Below the pieces are notes generated by a model that worked only from the letters and a program-made list of their open reading frames with translations, was not told where the DNA came from and made no database searches. A program made the translations under genes and the position numbers. This document shows positions 6,621-14,034 of a DNA stretch of 14,362 nucleotides, in pieces. Within the stretch, counting starts at the first letter, position 1, and every line of letters starts with the position of its first letter. Origin of the DNA: JBCCRH01 sp039208045 (GTDB taxonomy: Bacteria; Bacteroidota; Bacteroidia; Chitinophagales; Saprospiraceae); NCBI GenBank assembly GCA_039208045.1, contig JBCCRH010000114.1, forward strand, positions 1-14,362. Reading direction: 5' to 3'.

Positions 6621-9173
6621 ATGAATTCAAAAATATCGTTTAATCCTATGAGAAGAATTCTTCTACTTACGATTTTTGCTAGCCTATTTGTAGCCACGCT
6701 GGCAGCCCAACCTATCCGCAAATCGACGTACGAAAATATGATCAAAGCTGCTGAGCAAAGCTTAGCTAGTAATGATTATTATAATGCCTTAGATTGGTAC
6801 GAACAAGCCTACGAAGAGCGCGAAGACAAGGAGCTACTGATCACCATTGCAGACATGCACTACCAGCTGCGGGACTACAAGAAAGCAGAACGCTCCTACG
6901 GCCGCCTACTGAATAAAGACAAAGAAAATAAGTACAGCGCTTACCGCTTCAACTATGGCAAGGTATTGAAGATGAACGAAAAGTATCCTGAAGCCATCCA
7001 AGCACTCCAACAGTTTGCTACCGAAACTAAGAGCGATAGTCTAAAGAAACTGGCTCGTGTGGAGATTACCGGTGCAGAGATGGCCATGGAAATGCCCGAA
7101 ATTGCAAAAGGAGTCAACCTGGAAAATGTCGGTAAAAAGGTTAATAATAAGCTATCGGAATACGCCCCGACCTATGGCCCAGATGGAAGCCTGTACTTTG
7201 TAGGTTTTGATGGTGACAATGTCTTCTATGTAGACGAAGAAAGCGATGAAGACTACTTCGCACGTATTCAGAAGTCGAGTATGGGTAAGAAAGGCTGGGA
7301 CAAACCTAGTGATTTAGATAAAAAGATCAATCGGCCAGGAGTGCACAAAACCTATGTGTCCTTCTCGAATGATGGGCGGTATATGTTCTACACCCAAGGA
7401 GAACTGTCAGGGCACAGTCTTGGTGTCTCTAGAGTATACTACAGCACAGGCGATGGCGGTAGCTGGAGCGCTGGGCAGCAAGTGAAAGGAATTGGTGGCG
7501 ATTATGTAGTGAAGCACCCTGTTGCAGGTGAACTATTTGGAAATGAAGTTCTATTCTTCTCTTCTAATATGGCAGGTGGCTATGGGGGTTATGATTTGTA
7601 TTATGCTACAAAAAAGGGTGATGGTGAATACGATGCACCAGTCAATCTAGGAGAAAAAATAAACACACTTGGGGACGATGAAACGCCCTTCTATTGGGAT
7701 GGTACGCTCTACTTTAGTACCAATGGTCACCCTACTATCGGTGGTTTCGATATTTACTACACCACTTGGGATGGCTCCTCTTGGAGTGCGCCAGAAAATA
7801 TGGGCAAAGTCTACAACAGCAGTGCTGATGACCTATATTTCTCACTCGGAGATGATGGCTACAAAGGATTCTTAGCTTCCAATCGACCAGGGGAAGGCTC
7901 GCGCTCGGCTAAAAGTCGTACCTGTTGTAACGATATCTATGGCTTCAGTATTGCGCGGATATATGCGGATCTAGTGGTAGGGGTATTTAGCGAAGATAAA
8001 AAGCCAATCAAGGGAAGTACAGTGAAGTTAATTGAGTTGCAAGAGCCAAGTGAAGACTCTAAAAAGAACGATGATGGGAACCGCTTCGACTTTGGTTTAG
8101 GCTTGGAGCTACCTTATAAAGTAGTAGTTTCTGCCGAAGGCTTTTACCCAGATTCTATTGAATTCAACACTGTTGGCTTAAGCGAATCGCAGACCTTCAA
8201 CAAGAATTTCTTATTGAAGCCATTGCCGCCGCCACCACCACGCTATGATACACTCAACATCAATGAACCAATTGTATTGGAAAATATCCTCTACGATTTC
8301 AATGATGATCGAATCACCAAAGCCTCCGAACAAGATCTACAAATCGTACTCGATTTAATGAATGAGTATCCTGAAATGGTGATTGAGCTTGCCTCTCATA
8401 CCGATAGCCGTGGTCAGGATGCCTACAATGAAAACTTGTCACAGCGCCGCGCTAATTCCGCTCGCCGTTGGTTGATCAATCGTGGGGTAAAAGGAGAGCG
8501 GATTAAAGCGAAGGGATACGGTAAGAAAAAGCCACAAAAAGTACGTCAAACGACCAGTCAGAAATACGACTATTTAAATGAAGGCGATGAATTAACAGAT
8601 GAGTTTATCTACGCCCTAGAAGGAGAAGATAAGCAAGAAGTAGCGCACCAGCTCAATCGTCGCACCGACTTCACCATCATCGAAGGACCGACCACTATTA
8701 CCATCCAACGCATTAAAAAGGTCGAAGAAAATACTAAGGATGCACCGAAAGGCAAAAACGCTTTACCACAAGTACCAAAAAACGATACCCTACAGATCAG
8801 CTACTTGTCTTCGCTCTACCACATGCGCGATAATCTAAAGGGTGTGCCGATCATGCACTTCGAAAATCGCCTCGTCGATTTTGGGAAAATCAAACGTGGC
8901 GAGAAGCGCGAGTACGACTTTGAGTTTGTCAACAAAGGCGACACCGATCTAAAGATTGCTATTGTGAGTGGTTGTGAATGTACCGAAACAGAGTATTCAA
9001 GTACGAAAGTGTACAAGCCAGGCGACAAGGGAGTTATTAAGGTATATTTTGATAGTACCGAAAAAGAGGAAAGTGAAACCGTAGATGTGGATATTCTACT
9101 TGATAATGTAGAACCAGATACCGGTATTCCTATCAGGGAGGCCGTGCAGTTTAAATTTGAACTCATTAAGTAA
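6621..9173 (+). CDS. TPR-PD40-OmpA-DUF1573 envelope protein (PorE/SprF-partner type)
   Basis: An 850-residue secreted protein. Domains in order: signal peptide (to about 29, LAA|QP), TPR-like helices (35-135), PD40/WD40-like propeller repeats (175-445; for example LYFVGFDGDN, LFFSSNMAGGYGGYDLYY and LYFSTNG), a carboxypeptidase-regulatory-like beta domain (447-533), a proline linker (535-540), an OmpA-like peptidoglycan-binding domain (550-688), and a DUF1573-like domain (752-820; VDFGKIKRGEKREYDFEF, then SGCECTETEY). In the OmpA domain D595 (SHTDSRG) and R610 (LSQRRA) are 15 residues apart, the spacing of the Asp and Arg that grip diaminopimelate in E. coli OmpA; NRRTDF (679-684) closes it. 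Similar proteins tie PorP/SprF barrels and type IX machinery to peptidoglycan. An alternative ATG at 6648 would begin the protein at MRRILLL and shorten a slightly long signal peptide. The C-terminal DUF1573 fusion is less usual. Confidence 0.9.
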   Translation: MNSKISFNPMRRILLLTIFASLFVATLAAQPIRKSTYENMIKAAEQSLASNDYYNALDWYEQAYEEREDKELLITIADMHYQLRDYKKAERSYGRLLNKDKENKYSAYRFNYGKVLKMNEKYPEAIQALQQFATETKSDSLKKLARVEITGAEMAMEMPEIAKGVNLENVGKKVNNKLSEYAPTYGPDGSLYFVGFDGDNVFYVDEESDEDYFARIQKSSMGKKGWDKPSDLDKKINRPGVHKTYVSFSNDGRYMFYTQGELSGHSLGVSRVYYSTGDGGSWSAGQQVKGIGGDYVVKHPVAGELFGNEVLFFSSNMAGGYGGYDLYYATKKGDGEYDAPVNLGEKINTLGDDETPFYWDGTLYFSTNGHPTIGGFDIYYTTWDGSSWSAPENMGKVYNSSADDLYFSLGDDGYKGFLASNRPGEGSRSAKSRTCCNDIYGFSIARIYADLVVGVFSEDKKPIKGSTVKLIELQEPSEDSKKNDDGNRFDFGLGLELPYKVVVSAEGFYPDSIEFNTVGLSESQTFNKNFLLKPLPPPPPRYDTLNINEPIVLENILYDFNDDRITKASEQDLQIVLDLMNEYPEMVIELASHTDSRGQDAYNENLSQRRANSARRWLINRGVKGERIKAKGYGKKKPQKVRQTTSQKYDYLNEGDELTDEFIYALEGEDKQEVAHQLNRRTDFTIIEGPTTITIQRIKKVEENTKDAPKGKNALPQVPKNDTLQISYLSSLYHMRDNLKGVPIMHFENRLVDFGKIKRGEKREYDFEFVNKGDTDLKIAIVSGCECTETEYSSTKVYKPGDKGVIKVYFDSTEKEESETVDVDILLDNVEPDTGIPIREAVQFKFELIK

Positions 9174-9183
9174 GAAAAATAGC

Positions 9184-9226
9184 AAAGGCGGTGCAGTGCG
9201 GATTTGCAATCCGCACGCTGTCCTTT
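9184..9226. repeat. REP-like palindrome / possible bidirectional terminator between convergent genes
   Basis: GTGCGGATT (9196-9204) and AATCCGCAC (9208-9216) are perfect 9-bp arms around TGC. An outer AAAGG (9184-9188) and CCTTT (9222-9226) can also pair, the latter overlapping the stop codon of the ATPase gene. It sits between two converging genes. On the minus strand a T5 run follows within about 10 bases, fitting termination there. GC-rich palindromes of this kind recur between genes in many Bacteroidota, so it may also be a dispersed REP-type element. Confidence 0.6.
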
Positions 9227-10064
9227 ACCATCTCCCCCCCATCTTCCTAAGCTCCTCCAACAGCTTAATATCTTGCTCGTTCTTCAGCAGCGCGTGCAAA
9301 TGCGGTGGAAACTCCTCTTTGAGGTTAATTTCCTTCAACTGCTCCCCTTGCATCTTATCAAACAACAATAATTTGAGCCAATCCAGAAACTCACTAGTAG
9401 AAGGCTTCTTTTTCACCCCTCTCACTTCGCGAAGCTCATAAAACAAACGCATGGCATCCAACACCAGTTCTTGCTGAATATTTGGAAAATGAACATCCAC
9501 AATAGCCTGCATAGTCTCTTTTTCGGGAAACCGAATGTAATGGAACAAGCAACGACGTAAGAAAGCATCGGGTAGCTCTTTTTCATTATTAGAAGTGATG
9601 ATAACGATGGGGCGTTGCTTGGCTTTGATCGTTTGCTGAAGCTCATATACGAAGAACTCCATCTTATCCAATTCTAGCAGCAAATCATTGGGAAACTCAA
9701 TGTCTGCTTTGTCGATTTCATCAATCAACAGCACCACCGATTCTTCTGCATCGAAGGCTTCCCATAGCTTTCCTTGCTTTATGTAATGCGCAATATTTTC
9801 TACATTCGCATTGCCGAGCTGAGAGTCGCGCAGGCGAGATACTGCATCATACTCATAAAGGCCTTGCTGTGCTTGGGTAGTCGACTTAATATGCCATGTG
9901 ATGATAGGCTTCTGTAGGGCTTCAGCAATTTCATGGGCTAGCATCGTTTTGCCGGTACCCGGTTCTCCCTTCACCAGAAGTGGCTTTTGCAACTGGATAG
10001 CTGCATTTACTGCAATCTGTAGTTCATCACTAGCCACATAAGTGCTTGTACCTTTAAAACTCAT
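9225..10064 (-). CDS. MoxR-family AAA+ ATPase
   Basis: A 279-residue cytoplasmic ATPase. Visible motifs are Walker A GEPGTGKT (33-40), Walker B VVLLIDEIDKA (110-120), sensor 1 in IITSNNEKELPDAF (155-168), and paired arginines at 170-171 (LRRC) in the arginine-finger position. This is the AAA-5/MoxR layout, with the usual length and the C-terminal lid helices. MoxR proteins act as chaperone-like ATPases in metal-centre insertion, protein maturation or stress responses, and usually work with a von Willebrand A (VWA) domain protein encoded next door. No VWA gene lies beside this one: the ompA-like gene converges at its 3' end and pnuC diverges at its 5' end, so the partner, if any, is elsewhere. 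The substrate is unknown. A perfect TAnnTTTG box lies 27 bp upstream of the start codon. Confidence 0.93.
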   Translation of the reverse strand: MSFKGTSTYVASDELQIAVNAAIQLQKPLLVKGEPGTGKTMLAHEIAEALQKPIITWHIKSTTQAQQGLYEYDAVSRLRDSQLGNANVENIAHYIKQGKLWEAFDAEESVVLLIDEIDKADIEFPNDLLLELDKMEFFVYELQQTIKAKQRPIVIITSNNEKELPDAFLRRCLFHYIRFPEKETMQAIVDVHFPNIQQELVLDAMRLFYELREVRGVKKKPSTSEFLDWLKLLLFDKMQGEQLKEINLKEEFPPHLHALLKNEQDIKLLEELRKMGGRW

Positions 10065-10090
10065 AAGCGTATTTTAATCATCGGTAGACT

Positions 10091-10098
10091 CAAAAATA
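10091..10098 (-). promoter_or_regulatory. Candidate -7 box of the MoxR ATPase gene
   Basis: On the minus strand this reads TATTTTTG, a perfect TAnnTTTG match, placing transcription start about 20 nt before the ATG. A TTG partner (complement of 10115-10117) is only 16 bp away, slightly short, and falls inside the divergent pnuC coding region. Confidence 0.4.
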
Positions 10099-10105
10099 GG
10101 AAATT

Positions 10106-10735
10106 ATGTCACATCAAGAAGTGTGGAATCAACTCATTACTTCCCTACAACAAATGCCTTGGGTAGAGGTTTTGGCTGTGATCACAGGGATTGCCTACAT
10201 CATATTAGCTGCACAAGAGCAGATTTGGTGCTGGTTCTTTGGTATTGTAAGTAGCTTATTGAGTATCTATCTCTTTTTTAGTGTCAAGCTCTATGCAGAG
10301 TCTTTTCTGTATTTCTATTATGTATTAGCGGGGTTCTATGGTTGGTACACTTGGCGCAAGCAAGAGGGAAAACATGACTTACCAATTACGAATCGGAGCT
10401 GGATATTTCATATATTATGTATGGTTTTAGGAGTGATATGCTCCTTTGCTTTAGCACAAGCACTAGGGCAATATACGGATGCACAGATGCCACTTATCGA
10501 TGCACATACCACAGTCTTTAGTTTTATTGCCACATGGTTGGTGACCCAAAAAATTCTGGAGACCTGGACCTACTGGATTGTCATAGATGCCGTATCCGTT
10601 TGGTTGTATTGGAGTCGTGATTTGTACCTCTACAGTTTGCTCATGGTCGTCTATACGGTCTTGGCAATATGGGCATTTTGGGCCTGGAAAACGCAGATGG
10701 AGAAAGAGGCTTTACAAATTCCGAAAGTGGAGTAG
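10106..10735 (+). CDS. pnuC: Nicotinamide riboside transporter PnuC
   Basis: A 209-residue inner-membrane protein with about seven hydrophobic helices, the standard PnuC length. Family marks are WCWFFGIVSSLLSIYLFF (41-58), YAESFLYFYYVLAGFYGWYTW (63-83), and the half-repeat DAHTTVFSFIATW (132-144) with ETWTYWIVIDAVSVWLYW (152-169). PnuC moves nicotinamide riboside across the cytoplasmic membrane by facilitated diffusion, trapped by a phosphorylating NadR-type kinase, and so feeds NAD synthesis. Some Bacteroidota relatives (PnuT) carry thiamine and sit behind a TPP riboswitch. Here only 41 bp separate the gene from the divergent ATPase gene and no riboswitch fits, which favours the nicotinamide riboside assignment. 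An AGGA (10098-10101) lies just before the ATG, closer than a normal Shine-Dalgarno site. No thiamine or NAD gene is adjacent. Confidence 0.88.
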   Translation: MSHQEVWNQLITSLQQMPWVEVLAVITGIAYIILAAQEQIWCWFFGIVSSLLSIYLFFSVKLYAESFLYFYYVLAGFYGWYTWRKQEGKHDLPITNRSWIFHILCMVLGVICSFALAQALGQYTDAQMPLIDAHTTVFSFIATWLVTQKILETWTYWIVIDAVSVWLYWSRDLYLYSLLMVVYTVLAIWAFWAWKTQMEKEALQIPKVE

Positions 10736-10931
10736 TATCAAAATAAATAGTAGGCAAATCACAAAAACACCCAAGAAAGTATGGCGGCAGAGCGATTTTG
10801 TAAAGGCTTGATAGCGAGATTCTTGCAAAGCCAATCTTTGCTTATCATGCGAGCTGTTTAGAATAAATCTAAATAAATATTCAACGCGAACTTTGCGCTG
10901 AGCTAGATTCTTTAAACAGGTAAAAGCTTTA

Positions 10932-10939
10932 TATATTTG
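10932..10939 (+). promoter_or_regulatory. -7 box of the nqr operon promoter
   Basis: TATATTTG is a perfect TAnnTTTG match. Upstream, TTTA (10911-10914) lies 17 bp away as an imperfect -33 element; it is part of the 3' arm of the 10854-10919 inverted repeat. Transcription would begin near 10946, giving an 85-nt leader for nqrA. Confidence 0.5.
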
Positions 10940-10983
10940 CCTTAATTGGACAAATTTCCATAAAAGCAGACAAAATATTAGGG

Positions 10984-11003
10984 GTGGGTAGGAAACTACT
11001 CAC
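10984..11003 (+). promoter_or_regulatory. GAAA-tetraloop hairpin in the nqrA leader
   Basis: GTGGGTAG pairs with CTACTCAC (one G-U pair) around a GAAA tetraloop, a GNRA-type cap that is very stable in RNA. It ends 28 nt before the nqrA ATG. An AAGGA (11019-11023) lies 8 nt before that ATG, a proper Shine-Dalgarno spacing that is uncommon among the genes here. The hairpin may stabilise the mRNA or tune initiation. Confidence 0.45.
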
Positions 11004-11031
11004 TTAGTATAAGAAATTAAGGAAAGCTGAA

Positions 11032-12669
11032 ATGAAGAACCGAATTCCAAGACTTTTGTTGCTGTTTTGTTTTATTTTTTTAGCACAATTAGCTCACGCA
11101 CAGAGCGGATCAGCAGGATCAAGTTACCTTATCTATAGCCTTCTGGCTGTTGCTGTTCTCGTTTTCTTTTTCATCGTTATTCAAGTATCTGATAACTTGC
11201 TGGCTATCGAAGCAAAGCAGTCAGGTATCAACCAAGCTGGAAACAATCTATCTATTATTCCAGGTATAAATGATCTGGTAGCTCCTAGATTACCAGCCTA
11301 CACTACAGGTAAGGACGTTAAGGTACTGAAAAGAGGGCATGACATTCTTCTTGAGGGAGAAGCAGTAAAGCAAATTGATGAAAGTGTGAAGGCGCGCACA
11401 TTTGCAGTGCAGCCTATGAACTTTGTGGGTTTATCCCCAATACCAAAGCTAGAAGTCGAAGTAGGACAGAACGTAAAGGCTGGTGATATTGTGTTCTGGG
11501 ATAAGAAAAACCCAGCAGTTAAATTCGCAACAGCTGTAAGCGGCGAAGTAATCGCAGTAAACCGTGCCGCGAAACGCGCGGTCAGCGAGGTGGTTATTTT
11601 AGCCGACAATGATCAGAAATATCGCGAGTATCCCGCTTTCGATCTCGAAAATGGTTCCCGTGAAGAACTAGTCAGCTATCTGCTGGATAGTGGAGCGTGG
11701 CCATTGATTCGCCAGCGTCCGTTCAATGTGGTAGCAGACCACAACATTACTCCAAAAAATATCTTCATCTCTACCTTTGATAGTGCACCTTTAGCTGCGG
11801 AAAGCAGTTTCATAATTGCTGGTAAAGAGCAGGCTTTCCAGAAAGGATTAGATGTATTGAATAAGTTGACTAACGGCACGGTGCATCTTGGTCTTGATGC
11901 TCGTGGGGAGAACGCCCCTGCTAAGGCATTCGTAGATGCAGAGGGAGTGGAGGTACATTATTTTAAAGGCAAGCACCCATCGGGTAATGTTGGCGTGCAG
12001 ATTCATCATATTGATCCCATCAGTTCCAATGATAAAGTGTGGACACTTGGCGTTCAAGATGTGGTCACCCTAGGAACACTCTTTGCAGAAGGCCGCTTTG
12101 ATGGTGAACGCATCGTAGCCCTAACAGGCGCTCAATTAAAAGAACCAAAATATGTGAGAACATATATTGGAGCCAATATTGGTGAGCTATTAAAGCACAA
12201 TGCCAACGAAGATAATGTACGTATCGTATCGGGAGATGTCCTGTCTGGTAAGCAAAAGACGACAGAACAATTCCTCAACATATTTGACGATCAGATCACG
12301 GTTCTAGAAGAAGGAAACTACCATGAAATGTTTGGTTGGTTGATTCCAATAGCACCACGGCCAACTATTTCAAATACCTTCCCTAACTTTTTATATCCAG
12401 ATTATCGCTTTGAAGCGGATACCAATACACATGGAGAGCAGCGTGCTTTCGTAGTGACTGGTCAATACGAAAAAGTGCTCCCGATGGACATCTATCCACA
12501 GCACTTGATGAAAGCGATCTTGGTCAACGACTTTGAGCGGATGGAAGGCTTAGGAATCTACGAATTAGAAGAGGAAGACATCGCCTTGTGTGAATTCGTC
12601 TGTACTTCCAAGCAGCCACTACAAAAAATATTGCGCCAGGGCTTAGACCTAGTTCGGGAGCAAGGATAA
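11032..12669 (+). CDS. nqrA: Na+-translocating NADH:quinone reductase subunit A with N-terminal membrane-anchor extension
   Basis: A 545-residue protein. Residues from about 96 to 545 align by eye with Vibrio NqrA (roughly 446 aa): VKVLKRGHDILLEG at the core start, FWDKKNPAVKFATAVSGEV (155-173), NRAAKRAVSEVVI (177-189), RPFNVV, SGDVLSGK, ELEEEDIALCEFVC near the C-terminus. NqrA is the cytoplasm-facing subunit of the Na+-pumping complex that oxidises NADH, reduces quinone and exports sodium. Unusually, about 95 residues precede the core: a signal peptide-like stretch (1-23, LAHA|QS) and a membrane helix (about 32-51), then a polar linker. With the usual topology this leaves the core in the cytoplasm, tethered to the membrane. 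The start is well supported: an AAGGA site 8 nt upstream and no in-frame ATG near the canonical core start. nqrB follows after 67 bp. Confidence 0.95.
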   Translation: MKNRIPRLLLLFCFIFLAQLAHAQSGSAGSSYLIYSLLAVAVLVFFFIVIQVSDNLLAIEAKQSGINQAGNNLSIIPGINDLVAPRLPAYTTGKDVKVLKRGHDILLEGEAVKQIDESVKARTFAVQPMNFVGLSPIPKLEVEVGQNVKAGDIVFWDKKNPAVKFATAVSGEVIAVNRAAKRAVSEVVILADNDQKYREYPAFDLENGSREELVSYLLDSGAWPLIRQRPFNVVADHNITPKNIFISTFDSAPLAAESSFIIAGKEQAFQKGLDVLNKLTNGTVHLGLDARGENAPAKAFVDAEGVEVHYFKGKHPSGNVGVQIHHIDPISSNDKVWTLGVQDVVTLGTLFAEGRFDGERIVALTGAQLKEPKYVRTYIGANIGELLKHNANEDNVRIVSGDVLSGKQKTTEQFLNIFDDQITVLEEGNYHEMFGWLIPIAPRPTISNTFPNFLYPDYRFEADTNTHGEQRAFVVTGQYEKVLPMDIYPQHLMKAILVNDFERMEGLGIYELEEEDIALCEFVCTSKQPLQKILRQGLDLVREQG

Positions 12670-12699
12670 TATAAATATTAGCATTCAGTAAACGTATAG

Positions 12700-12726
12700 T
12701 CCGCCTCAGGCGGAACAGAACAGAAC
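12700..12726. repeat. Palindrome and short tandem repeat between nqrA and nqrB
   Basis: TCCGCC and GGCGGA are perfect 6-bp arms around TCA (12700-12714). Immediately after come overlapping GAACA units (12713-12726). With no T-tract it is unlikely to stop transcription. It looks like a small REP-type intergenic palindrome and could shape mRNA stability between the two subunit genes. Confidence 0.5.
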
Positions 12727-12736
12727 TAAACAAAAA

Positions 12737-14008
12737 ATGAAAAAAGCGCTATTAAACTTTTTCCACAAAATTGAGCCAGATAAGAAGAACTCTCCTTTTC
12801 TGCACACGCTATACGACGGCTTTTTCACCTTCGCCTTTGCACCAAATACGGTAACGGCAGAGGGGGTACACATCCGCGATGGAATGGATCTGAAGCGTAC
12901 GATGGTACACGTGGTTTTGGCTATGCAGTTGTGTTACTTATTTGGTACTTATAATATTGGTCACCAGCACTTCGCAGCACTGGGGATGTATGAAAATTTC
13001 TTCAGTGGGTTTCACCTAAAGTTGGCACATGGCCTAATTAAGTTATTGCCACTATTCGTCGTTGCCCACGTAGTAGGTCTAGGTATTGAGTTTTTCTATG
13101 CCGCCAAAAAGGGCCACCCTATTGAGGAAGGATTCTTGGTATCTGGCGCATTGATACCATTAATTATGCCACCCGATTTACCATTGTGGATTTTAGCTAT
13201 TTCTGTTGTTTTTGCAGTAGTTATTGGTAAAGAAGCATTTGGTGGTACAGGGATGAATATCCTAAATATCGCACTGCTATCGCGCGTATTTGTATTTTTT
13301 GCATATCCAACCTACATCTCTGGTGATGAGGTGTGGATTTCGGGTGTAGATGCAGCAGCAGGAACTGGTGAAATGTATAGCTGGGCGCATGGTGCGTTTG
13401 ATGCCTTCTTCGGAAGCGTCGGTTTGGCTGCGTTTGGAGAAGGGGGCACGGCCCTGGTCGATGGATATACAGGAGCAACACCGCTCTCTCTGGCCTTCCA
13501 AGGAGGCTGGGAGAACGTAACCAAATATTACTCAGATGCACAGATGTTGTGGGGCACTATCCCTGGCTCTATCGGAGAAACTTCGAAGCCTTTCATCTTG
13601 GTGGGTGCATTATTCCTGATTGTAACAGGGGTAGCGAGCTGGCGCATTATGGCTTCTATGCTATTGGGTGCCGTAGTAATGACGCTTTTGCTAAACGCGT
13701 GGGGCGCAACGCCTTTCATGGAAGTGCCTTGGTACTACCAGTTTTATATGGGTAGCTTCTTCTTCGCTATGGCTTTTATGGCTACTGACCCAGTGACCGC
13801 CTCTTCCACTAATGTGGGTAAATGGATATATGGTTTCTTGATTGGATTTATCGGTATGATTATCCGAGTACTGAACCCCGCTTATCCAGAGGGATGGATG
13901 CTAGCGATTCTCTTTATGAATGTGTTTGCACCACTCATCGATCACTATGTGCTGGAGGCAAATATGAATCGCCGCTTAAAGCGTGCCAAAGCGACTGCGG
14001 CCGCATAA
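12737..14008 (+). CDS. nqrB: Na+-translocating NADH:quinone reductase subunit B
   Basis: A 423-residue integral membrane subunit, normal length for NqrB. The N-terminal arm (1-50) includes DKKNSPFLHTLYDGFFTFAF; then come multiple hydrophobic helices. The signature GKEAFGGTGMNILNIALLSRVFVFFAYP (164-191) and SGALIPLIMPPDLPLW (136-151) identify the family. VDGYTGATPLS (241-251) contains the S/T-G-A-T flavinylation motif, with Thr248 as the expected site of covalent FMN attachment by ApbE through a phosphoester bond. NqrB also binds riboflavin and contributes to the sodium path and the quinone site with NqrA. The ATG is preceded by an A-rich stretch without a Shine-Dalgarno site, typical for this phylum. 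It is 26 bp from nqrC, in one operon. Confidence 0.97.
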   Translation: MKKALLNFFHKIEPDKKNSPFLHTLYDGFFTFAFAPNTVTAEGVHIRDGMDLKRTMVHVVLAMQLCYLFGTYNIGHQHFAALGMYENFFSGFHLKLAHGLIKLLPLFVVAHVVGLGIEFFYAAKKGHPIEEGFLVSGALIPLIMPPDLPLWILAISVVFAVVIGKEAFGGTGMNILNIALLSRVFVFFAYPTYISGDEVWISGVDAAAGTGEMYSWAHGAFDAFFGSVGLAAFGEGGTALVDGYTGATPLSLAFQGGWENVTKYYSDAQMLWGTIPGSIGETSKPFILVGALFLIVTGVASWRIMASMLLGAVVMTLLLNAWGATPFMEVPWYYQFYMGSFFFAMAFMATDPVTASSTNVGKWIYGFLIGFIGMIIRVLNPAYPEGWMLAILFMNVFAPLIDHYVLEANMNRRLKRAKATAAA

Positions 14009-14034
14009 TTTTTGAACAACAAAATTAGACTATC

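Larger units (their letters stand above)
10736..11031. other. Leader region between pnuC and nqrA (no gene)
   Basis: This 296-bp gap has no convincing coding frame. It holds a hairpin GCAAAG-CCAAT-CTTTGC (10825-10841) without a following T-tract, a long-range inverted repeat with arms CTGTTTAGAAT (10854-10864) and ATTCTTTAAACAG (10907-10919, two-base bulge), a good -7 box at 10932-10939, and a GAAA-capped hairpin at 10984-11003. Most of it looks like the 3' end of pnuC plus the promoter and leader of the nqr operon. Confidence 0.5.

Noticed and set aside
8816..9166. 116-codon minus-strand ORF opposite the DUF1573 region
   Set aside because: Shadow of the plus-strand gene, whose domain matches are clear.
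10065..10105. Riboswitch (TPP or NAD-type) before pnuC
   Set aside because: Only 41 bp separate the divergent genes, too short for a TPP riboswitch, and no motif is visible.
10825..10841. GCAAAG-CCAAT-CTTTGC as the pnuC terminator
   Set aside because: The stem is only six pairs, half of them A-T, with no T-tract after it, and it lies 90 bp past the stop codon; it remains a hairpin of unknown role.
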